A stretch of DNA of 43,085 nt from Deltaproteobacteria bacterium. GTDB lineage: Bacteria > Desulfobacterota > Dissulfuribacteria > Dissulfuribacterales > QOAL01. Both the position numbers and the translations under genes were made by a program. The notes under the pieces are model-generated. The model worked only from the letters and a program-made list of their open reading frames with translations, ran no database searches and was not told the DNA's origin. The stretch covers positions 1 to 43,085 of the forward strand of contig JALSQG010000085.1 in assembly GCA_026985565.1 (NCBI GenBank), read 5' to 3'. How positions within the stretch are numbered: position 1 is the first letter of the stretch; each line of letters begins with the position of its first letter. Positions 1 through 7,417 of this stretch are shown here, piece after piece.

Positions 1-191
1 TTGAAGCTTTGAGGTTTCTTAAAGGCCGAGGTAACCTCCACATTCATAAGATCCTCAAGCTCCATGGAAAGAAGCCCTTCAAGCCTTCCACCCTCTTTTG
101 CCTGGGCATCCATTGAAAAAAAGACACTAGTCAACATGAGAAACAATAAAAGTCGGGACCAGTTACGTGCAGAAAGAAAATGACGATTCAT
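1..191 (-). CDS. TonB-dependent receptor, N-terminal fragment (runs off the left window edge)
   Basis: Not in the ORF track. Manual minus-strand translation from ATG at 191 gives MNRHFLSARNWSRLLLFLMLTSVFFSMDAQAKEGGRLEGLLSMELEDLMNVEVTSAFKKPQSF: a signal peptide followed by the LxxLMNVEVTSxxKKPQ motif typical of the start of TonB-dependent receptors. Confidence 0.7.
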   Translation of the reverse strand, partial: MNRHFLSARNWSRLLLFLMLTSVFFSMDAQAKEGGRLEGLLSMELEDLMNVEVTSAFKKPQSF

Positions 192-376
192 CTTGTCGAA
201 ACCCTCTTTCATCTTCGCGTCGATACTTGGGTAGATGAGCTTATCAAACTGTTTTCCATTGTACTTCCAAGTGAAAAAAATAATCAAGAGATTGTGAAAA
301 ATTTTTCTTCTTTTCGGCATATCTACTTTTGATATACAATATAGCCTAATACAAAAAGAATTCCCTGTCTTTAAGG

Positions 377-901
377 ATGGATAGCAGTGCCATGGAAAAT
401 CCAGTACTAAGTGCCATATACAGTAGAAGAAGTGTCAGACAGTATGCTCAGGATCCCATTGAAGATGCCAAGATCAAAGAGATAATAAAGGCTGGCATGT
501 GGGCACCCTCTGGGCTTAACAATCAACCTTGGAGATTTGCCATTGTTAAGGATCCGGAGCTAAAGAAGAAATTTGAACCCCTTACCAAATATTCAAGGGT
601 CATAAAAGGTGCCAAGGTGCTTCTTCCCGTGTTCATTGATAAAAACGCCATGTACCATCCTGTTAAGGATCATCAGGCAATAGGGGCCTGCATTGAAAAT
701 ATGCTTCTTGCCGCTCACAGCCTGGGGCTTGGGGCTGTATGGCTTGGCGAGATTTTAAAAAGTGACAAGGAGATAAGGAAGCTTCTTGGCCTTGGCGATG
801 ACCTTGAGCTCATGGCAGTTGTGGCCTTGGGCTACCCTGCAAGCAGGGACCAGAAATCAAGGAGAAAAGACATGAAAGAGCTCATTGTCTTTGAGGGTTA
901 A
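377..901 (+). CDS. nitroreductase family protein
   Basis: ORF with IYSRRSVRQY...AGMWAPSGLNNQPWRFAIV and GLGAVWLGE, typical of nitroreductases. Confidence 0.9.
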   Translation: MDSSAMENPVLSAIYSRRSVRQYAQDPIEDAKIKEIIKAGMWAPSGLNNQPWRFAIVKDPELKKKFEPLTKYSRVIKGAKVLLPVFIDKNAMYHPVKDHQAIGACIENMLLAAHSLGLGAVWLGEILKSDKEIRKLLGLGDDLELMAVVALGYPASRDQKSRRKDMKELIVFEG

Positions 902-905
902 AACA

Positions 906-2159
906 ATGGGCAAAAATGGATGCAAGTCAGGTGGCGGCCACGTGTATAAACCCCTTTATGGCAAAAAAATAATCCTTGGAGTAAGTGGGGGGATAGCTGC
1001 TTTTAAGGCAGCGGAGTACTGCAGGAATCTCACAAAGCTTGGGGCCAGGGTCAGGGTCATACTAACGGAAAATGGTAAAAGGTTTGTTGGCCCTGTTACC
1101 TTTTCAGCCCTTACTGGAAACGAGTGTCTTACCTCCATGTTTGGCCAACATTTTGATAATTCCCCAATGACCCACATAGAGCTTGCAACATGGGGTGATA
1201 TTTTCGTTATTTTGCCGGCTACGGCCAATATCCTTGGTAAGCTTGCCTGCGGCATAGCAGACGATCTTCTAACTACACTATTTTTGGCCTTTACCCGAAG
1301 CAGACTGCTTTTCCCCGCCATGAATCCCTCAATGTATGAAAATCCGGCAGTCCAGGACAACATTGCCACTCTCAAATCAAGAGGGATCAAGGTGGCAGAA
1401 CCTGATGAGGGAACGGTGGTGTGCGGAGCCAAGGGAAAAGGGCGCCTGCCAGACTTTGAAACTGTGCTTCATCTCGTAAGAAAGATGCTTGCAAGGCAGG
1501 ATCTAAAGGGCCTAAACATCCTTGTCACATCTGGACCTACCAGGGAATATCTTGACCCAATACGGTTCATATCCAACAGATCCTCAGGCAAGATGGGGAC
1601 TGCTATTGCCAAAATGACATCCATAAGGGGAGGAAGAGAAAGACTTGTCACTGGACCTGTCTGTGCAGATATCCCTGATTTTTTGTCCCACATAAAAGTT
1701 GAGTCAGCCAGTGATATGGCCAAAGCGGTCTTTTCAGAAGCAAAGGCCATGGATGTCATAATAATGGCTGCTGCTGTATCAGACTACACCCCCTTGTCTT
1801 ACTCTGAGACAAAGATAAAGAAATCCACCAGTGAGATCTCTCTTAAACTTAAAAAGACCACGGACATCCTTTTTGAGCTTGGAAAGAGCAAAGGCCCCGG
1901 GCAGGTCCTGGTTGGCTTTTGCGCAGAGACGGAAAACGTGATTCAAAACGGATTTCAAAAACTAAAGAATAAGAATCTTGATCTTATGGTAGCAAATGAC
2001 GTTACAGAACCTGGGGCAGGTTTTGGACATGACACAAACAAGGTCTTTTTGATAGATGCAGAGGAAAACGTTGAGGAGCTGCCCCTCTTACACAAAGAGG
2101 AAGTTGCAGACAGGATCCTTGATAAGGTTAAAGAAATTATCCATAGCAAAAACAGATAA
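906..2159 (+). CDS. coaBC: bifunctional phosphopantothenoylcysteine decarboxylase / phosphopantothenate-cysteine ligase
   Basis: YGKKIILGVSGGIAAFKAAEYCR, PAMNPSMYENPA, VTSGPTREYLDPIRFISNRSSGKMG. The track ORF starts at TTG 885; ATG 906 is the more likely start. Confidence 0.93.
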   Translation: MGKNGCKSGGGHVYKPLYGKKIILGVSGGIAAFKAAEYCRNLTKLGARVRVILTENGKRFVGPVTFSALTGNECLTSMFGQHFDNSPMTHIELATWGDIFVILPATANILGKLACGIADDLLTTLFLAFTRSRLLFPAMNPSMYENPAVQDNIATLKSRGIKVAEPDEGTVVCGAKGKGRLPDFETVLHLVRKMLARQDLKGLNILVTSGPTREYLDPIRFISNRSSGKMGTAIAKMTSIRGGRERLVTGPVCADIPDFLSHIKVESASDMAKAVFSEAKAMDVIIMAAAVSDYTPLSYSETKIKKSTSEISLKLKKTTDILFELGKSKGPGQVLVGFCAETENVIQNGFQKLKNKNLDLMVANDVTEPGAGFGHDTNKVFLIDAEENVEELPLLHKEEVADRILDKVKEIIHSKNR

Positions 2160-2166
2160 AAATCAC

Positions 2167-3324
2167 TCAAGGGGCCTTGCTCATAAATTCCATTATTAAT
2201 CCGGCTGCCCTTTTTGATGCACCAGGAGTTCCAAGTCTTGATACCACCTGGTCAAAGCCTGAACGAATCTGACTTTGCCTTACCGGGTCATTAAGAATCT
2301 CTAATGTATTTGATGCAATCCTTTCTGGGCTCGCCTCATTTTGTAAAAGCTCTGGAACCAACTCCTTTTCAGCAATAAGATTTACAAGGCTTACCCATTT
2401 AACCTGGATAAGTTTCTTCCCAAGGGCGTAAGAAAGCGGATTTACCTTGTACATGACAATCACCGGTGTTCCGATTATGGCAGATTCCAGGGTAACGGTC
2501 CCTGATGCTGCAATACATATATCAGATGCCTTTATGGCCTCGTGGGTCTTTGCCTCAACCGTATGGATATTGGCACTTACCCCACTTGCCACATTCCTTA
2601 CAAACCTTTTTGCATCAGCACCAGTGCCACTGTTTAGGGCAACCAAAAAGCGCAGATTTTCAAATCTGTCTTCCATAATGGATGCAGCCTCTGCCATGAT
2701 TGGAAAATGCCGTTCGATCTCCCCTTTCCTGCTTCCAGGAAGGAGACAAACAAGCCTTTCGCCTCTACCAATTCCAATTGATTCCTTAAGAGGTCTATCC
2801 TGGATCTTGTCAACGGTTATGGAATCAAGTAGCGGGTGCCCCACAAAGGTTGCATCAATGCCATATTCTTTGAAAAATTCCTCTTCGAAGGGCAAGATGA
2901 CAGCCATCTTGTCCACACACCTTTTTATCTTCTTGACCCGCCTTTTTCTCCATGCCCACACCTGAGGACTTATGTAATAAAATACCTTTAGTCCCAAGGA
3001 TTTTGCATATGAGGCCATCATGAGATTGAACTCTGGAAAATCCACAAGAATCACAATATCTGGCCTCGTCTTTTTCATCCATCTTCTTACCTTGATAAAG
3101 GCCGAGGCTATTGGACGGACGTGATGGAAGACCTCAAAAAGTCCGACCACTGAAAGCTGACTGCTTGGCACAAGAACTGTTGCGCCAGCTGCCTTCATCT
3201 TCTCACCACCAACGCAGGTGATATCAAGATGCGGACTCCGCTTTCTTAATGCCTTTATGAGACTTGCTGCATGAAGATCCCCAGATGCCTCACCGGCAAG
3301 AATGAGGACCTTACTTCCAGACAT
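2167..3324 (-). CDS. lpxB: lipid-A-disaccharide synthase
   Basis: MSGSKVLILAGEASGDLHAA...GGEKMKAAG...YYISPQVWAWRKRRVKKIK...LLPGSRKGEI. The track ORF extends to 3357; internal Met at 3324 is the likely start. Confidence 0.94.
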   Translation of the reverse strand: MSGSKVLILAGEASGDLHAASLIKALRKRSPHLDITCVGGEKMKAAGATVLVPSSQLSVVGLFEVFHHVRPIASAFIKVRRWMKKTRPDIVILVDFPEFNLMMASYAKSLGLKVFYYISPQVWAWRKRRVKKIKRCVDKMAVILPFEEEFFKEYGIDATFVGHPLLDSITVDKIQDRPLKESIGIGRGERLVCLLPGSRKGEIERHFPIMAEAASIMEDRFENLRFLVALNSGTGADAKRFVRNVASGVSANIHTVEAKTHEAIKASDICIAASGTVTLESAIIGTPVIVMYKVNPLSYALGKKLIQVKWVSLVNLIAEKELVPELLQNEASPERIASNTLEILNDPVRQSQIRSGFDQVVSRLGTPGASKRAAGLIMEFMSKAP

Positions 3325-4270
3325 CTTTGATCTTGGCCTGACTAAGGGCCTCGTCAATGGAGTGATTTATTTTTAAGGCAAGATCAAGGGCCTTCATTCC
3401 TGCCCTTCCATCCACGATGGGCCTTTTGCCATTTCTCACATTTTTTATAAAATCCCGAAGTTCCCTGTCCAAAATATCTGTGTCCTGGTGACGTATGAAC
3501 TCTGGCCTTATGGATTTTGTCGGATCTGCCGCCTTCCTGTCTGCCGTGACTATGAGGTTGTTCTTTTCAGAGCAGTCTGCCGAAACATAGCAACCTGGCT
3601 GAAAGACCCTTATTCGTCTTAGATCCGTAAGGGATATCCGGCTTGCAGTAAGGTTTGCGGTACAGCCATTTTCAAATATCAGCCGGACGTTGGCTATGTC
3701 TATCCTCGGAGTAAGAACTGGTACGCCAGAGGCACGTATCTCCTTGATTTCGCTCCTGACAAGAGAAAGTACTATATCGATGTCATGGATCATGAGATCG
3801 AGCACCACATCAACATCGGTTGCCCTGGCCTTAAAACCGCTTAGCCTGTGGGCCTCTATGAAAACTGGCTGGCTTACCCTGTCCATCAGGGTCTCAATGG
3901 CAGGATTGTACCGCTCAAGATGGCCAACCTGCATAATAAGCCCCTTTTCATCACAGATACGTACAAGCTCCCCTGCCTCTTCAACGGTGGTTGTGACAGG
4001 CTTTTCTACCATGAGGTGAACAGATGCCAAAAGTAGCTCCTTAGAAACCTCGTAATGAAGACTTGTTGGCACCACAACAGAGGCGGCATCTATTTTGCCT
4101 ATGACGTCCCTGAAACTGGTATAGGCCTTGGTGTTTGCTTCTGAGGCAACACTCCTTGCCCTGTCCTCATCGATGTCCACAACACCAACAAGATCCACAT
4201 CCTCCATTGCCGCATATTTTAGGGCATGAAACCTGCCCAAATAACCAGCACCGATTACTGCTACCTTCAT
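3311..4270 (-). CDS. Gfo/Idh/MocA family NAD(P)-dependent oxidoreductase inside the lipid A cluster
   Basis: VAVIGAGYLGRFHALKYA Rossmann motif, VEKPVTTTVEEAGEL, LDLMIHDIDIVLSL. Confidence 0.9.
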   Translation of the reverse strand: MKVAVIGAGYLGRFHALKYAAMEDVDLVGVVDIDEDRARSVASEANTKAYTSFRDVIGKIDAASVVVPTSLHYEVSKELLLASVHLMVEKPVTTTVEEAGELVRICDEKGLIMQVGHLERYNPAIETLMDRVSQPVFIEAHRLSGFKARATDVDVVLDLMIHDIDIVLSLVRSEIKEIRASGVPVLTPRIDIANVRLIFENGCTANLTASRISLTDLRRIRVFQPGCYVSADCSEKNNLIVTADRKAADPTKSIRPEFIRHQDTDILDRELRDFIKNVRNGKRPIVDGRAGMKALDLALKINHSIDEALSQAKIKDVWK

Positions 4271-4275
4271 GACGG

Positions 4276-5094
4276 TTATATCCCAACTACACTTATGCCC
4301 AACTTGTCAGCCAGGGCAAGGCTTTCCTCCTTGTCAAAAAACAGGGACAAACCTGCCTCAACAGCCAACACCTGGGCCTTTGCCTCTTTCATGGTCTCTA
4401 TGGTCGTACGTCCAATGGATGGCAGATCAAACCTGGTATCTTGGCCAGGCTTGCATACCTTCACCACAACAGCACCGCCTCTTGCCAATCTGCCACCTCT
4501 AAGTATGGTCTCGTCAGTGCCCTCTATTGCCTCAACTGCAAGAACCACTTTGTCCTTTACTACAACACACTGACCTATGTCCAGATCCCCTATGCGCTTT
4601 GCTATGTCAAAACCGAATAAAATGTCTGCCTCTTGTTCCTCTGACGGCTTTTTCTTTGTCAAGACCCCTTTTGGAACCAGCAGATGGTCCAGAAAAATAG
4701 TGGGGGAGACAACCCTAATGCCTTCTGATTCAAGTTCTGAGGCAACCATTCGAAGGATTGAATCATCCAAGTGGCCCTTCATCTTCTTCCACAGAGAAAG
4801 GGCCCTAAGATCTGGCCTTACGTCTTTAAAAAGTCTGGTCTTTTTTATGGTGCCGGCAAAAAAAACAGTATCTATGCAATTTTTCTTGAAAAAATCAATT
4901 AGTTTCCCGAGCTGCCCGAGATGGACCCATTTGCCCTTAGTAATATAATTTTCAAGCTCAGGGGCAGTCTCTCCCCTGTGGCACACGGCATAAACCTCAA
5001 GGCCTTTGCTTGCCGCCGCCTTGGCGCAAAGGATGGGAAACTGTCCACCTCCTGAAACAATACCTATGGCCCTTTTTGTCAATCCTCGTTCCAT
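4276..5094 (-). CDS. lpxI: UDP-2,3-diacylglucosamine diphosphatase, LpxI type
   Basis: GIVSGGGQFPILCAKAAASKG, LRGGRLARGGAVVVKVCKPGQDTRFDLPSIGRTTIE; position between lpxA and lpxB. Confidence 0.88.
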   Translation of the reverse strand: MERGLTKRAIGIVSGGGQFPILCAKAAASKGLEVYAVCHRGETAPELENYITKGKWVHLGQLGKLIDFFKKNCIDTVFFAGTIKKTRLFKDVRPDLRALSLWKKMKGHLDDSILRMVASELESEGIRVVSPTIFLDHLLVPKGVLTKKKPSEEQEADILFGFDIAKRIGDLDIGQCVVVKDKVVLAVEAIEGTDETILRGGRLARGGAVVVKVCKPGQDTRFDLPSIGRTTIETMKEAKAQVLAVEAGLSLFFDKEESLALADKLGISVVGI

Positions 5095-5882
5095 TGGCCA
5101 GAGGGCACCCCTCTTTTGGAATTCCTGATAAAATCGGTGAACTCCTTCACCTCGGGAGAGTTTGGAAACTGGGCATCTGCCATATCAAGGCCTTCCGTTA
5201 TGGTTTCTGCCTTTTTGAATATTATGCGGTAGGCCTCCCTGAGCTCTTCTATGGTCTGCCTTGAAAAACCTGCGCGTTTTAGGCCAAGTACGTTGATACC
5301 ATGGAGGTTTGAACGCTGACCCTGATACTTAACAAAGGGAGGAATGTCCTTGTTTGCTCCAGACATCCCGCCCAAAAAGGCATAGGAGCCTATACGACAA
5401 AACTGATGTATGGCAGACAGTCCTCCTATTACCGCATGATCACCTATCTCCACATGTCCTCCAAGGGTGGCAACATTGGCCATGATGACCCTGTCACCTA
5501 TGTGACAATCATGGGCAATATGGCAATAGGCCATTATCATGCATTGGCTTCCAACCCTTGTGAGACCGCCGCCCTTTGAAGTTCCCCTGTGGATGGTAAC
5601 ACTTTCCCTTATGATGGTTTTGGGACCAATCTCTACAGCAGTCAGCTCCCCTTTGTAGGTGATGTCCTGCGGTGCTGCACCTATGGACGAGAACTGAAAT
5701 ATCTGGCATCCTTCACCTATGGAGGTCTTTCCATCTATTACAACATGGGGGCCTATCCAACAGTTGTCCCCAACTGAAACATGAGGACCAAGCACTGTAT
5801 ATGGGCCTATTGTAACACCCTGGCCAAGGCTGCACCGTGGGTCCACAACTGCAGTTGTATGTATATCGTTTTTGTTAATAGA
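5079..5882 (-). CDS. lpxA: acyl-[ACP]--UDP-N-acetylglucosamine O-acyltransferase
   Basis: Left-handed beta-helix hexapeptide repeats, HTTAVVDPRCSLGQGVTIGPYTVLGPHV, MAYCHIAHDCHIGD. The track ORF starts at 5915; MSINKNDIHTT at 5882 is the likely start. Confidence 0.93.
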   Translation of the reverse strand, partial: SINKNDIHTTAVVDPRCSLGQGVTIGPYTVLGPHVSVGDNCWIGPHVVIDGKTSIGEGCQIFQFSSIGAAPQDITYKGELTAVEIGPKTIIRESVTIHRGTSKGGGLTRVGSQCMIMAYCHIAHDCHIGDRVIMANVATLGGHVEIGDHAVIGGLSAIHQFCRIGSYAFLGGMSGANKDIPPFVKYQGQRSNLHGINVLGLKRAGFSRQTIEELREAYRIIFKKAETITEGLDMADAQFPNSPEVKEFTDFIRNSKRGVPSGQWNED

Positions 5883-5940
5883 CATCTTTTCTTCCATTAA
5901 ATAGTTTGTAATCAAGTCAGATGAGTGATTAAGGATATTG

Positions 5941-6387
5941 TTATTTGGATATTGCAGCCATCAAAACTGCCTCTACCGCTGTTTCTCCATTTACAGAGGC
6001 TACCCCCTCCATTTTCCAAACAAGCCTCTTTCTCTTAAGGAGCCTAAGCTCCATGTCAAGCCTGTCACCCGGTCTTACAGGCCTTCTAAATCTGACACTG
6101 TCCATACCGGCAAAGACAAAGAGTTTATTTTCAAGCTCATCCGGCGCCGTCTTTTTGGCAAAAAGGATACCCATCTGGGCCATTGCCTCAAGAATAAGGA
6201 CTCCTGGCATTATTGGCTCTCCAGGGAAATGGCCCTGAAAAAAAGGCTCATTGATGGTAACGTTCTTGTATCCCCTGATAAAGCTTCCCTCTTCTATCTC
6301 AACTATGCGGTCAACAAGAAGAAAGGGATACCTGTGTGGCAAAAGCCTTAAGACCTCAAATATGTCATGGTTATTTGTCTTTCCCAT
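5941..6387 (-). CDS. fabZ: 3-hydroxyacyl-[ACP] dehydratase FabZ
   Basis: LLPHRYPFLLVDRI, NEPFFQGHFPGEPIMPGVLILEAMAQ. Confidence 0.95.
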   Translation of the reverse strand: MGKTNNHDIFEVLRLLPHRYPFLLVDRIVEIEEGSFIRGYKNVTINEPFFQGHFPGEPIMPGVLILEAMAQMGILFAKKTAPDELENKLFVFAGMDSVRFRRPVRPGDRLDMELRLLKRKRLVWKMEGVASVNGETAVEAVLMAAISK

Positions 6388-7417
6388 GCCCCTCTAACCT
6401 CGTTATCCTGTTTTTAAGCTCCCTAACGTCCCGAACAAGCTCTGGAAGTTTTTTTAGTGCATTTACCATCCTTAACCATTTAAGATGTGGTATTGCCGGA
6501 ATTCCAGATACAGTCTCTCCAGGCCCTATAGATTGAGGGACTCCGGACTTTGCACCGATTCTTGCCCCATCACCAATCTCTATATGCCCTACAACTCCGA
6601 CCTGACCACCCATCATCACTCCACTGCCCACCCTGGTGCTGCCTGATATACCCACCTGGCTAACTATTACACAATGCTGACCAAGAGACACATTATGGGC
6701 GATCATGACAAGGTTGTCTATCTTTGTTCCCTTGCCTATTCTTGTCTCCCCAATGGCAGCCCTGTCGATGGTGGTATTTGCTCCGATTTCGACATCGTCT
6801 TCCACTACCACGATACCTGTCTGGGGAATCTTTACCATGCCATCAGGCCCCTTTGCATATCCGAAACCATCGGCTCCTATGATAGCACCTGCATGAATCC
6901 TGACCCTGCTGCCAATCTTGCAGCCATGGTAGATGACAACATTTGGAAAGATGACCGACTCGCTTCCAATCTCAACATCTTCACCCACCACTACACCTGA
7001 ATGTATGTGGACATGTCTTCCTATCTTGCTCCCGGCCCCTATGATCGCCCCTGGATCTATTGTAACCTCATGGTGAATCTGACAACCCTCACCGATTATT
7101 GCCTGATTTGAGATACCCTTTGGCACAAAGGGCTTGGCCGCAAAGAAATTTGCCGTCTGCGCATAGGCAAGATACGGATCTTTAACGAGTATGGCGTTCT
7201 TAGGTAGATCCTCCTGCCAAGTCTCAGGAAGAATAAATGCACAGGCACGTGACGACTTGACTTTTGGGGCAAGATTCGTCTTTATGGCAAAGGAGATCTC
7301 CTTTGGACCGGCAAGCTCGAGGCTTGAAATGCCATCTACCTCAAGATCAGGCTCCCCTTTTAGTTTCCCTCCAAGGAGTCTTGCAAGCTCGCCAAGACGG
7401 ATGCTCCTTCCTGCCAC
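6371..7417 (-). CDS. lpxD: UDP-3-O-(3-hydroxyacyl)glucosamine N-acyltransferase
   Basis: N-terminal LpxD domain followed by hexapeptide repeats, GADGFGYA, IDRAAIGETRIGKGTKIDNLVMIAHNV. Confidence 0.94.
   Translation of the reverse strand: MAGRSIRLGELARLLGGKLKGEPDLEVDGISSLELAGPKEISFAIKTNLAPKVKSSRACAFILPETWQEDLPKNAILVKDPYLAYAQTANFFAAKPFVPKGISNQAIIGEGCQIHHEVTIDPGAIIGAGSKIGRHVHIHSGVVVGEDVEIGSESVIFPNVVIYHGCKIGSRVRIHAGAIIGADGFGYAKGPDGMVKIPQTGIVVVEDDVEIGANTTIDRAAIGETRIGKGTKIDNLVMIAHNVSLGQHCVIVSQVGISGSTRVGSGVMMGGQVGVVGHIEIGDGARIGAKSGVPQSIGPGETVSGIPAIPHLKWLRMVNALKKLPELVRDVRELKNRITRLEGHGKDK

Noticed and set aside
956-1432. 158-aa minus-strand ORF
   Set aside because: Antisense shadow of coaBC with no domain signature.
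2447-2965. 172-aa plus-strand ORF
   Set aside because: Antisense to lpxB; Ser/Leu-rich shadow translation.
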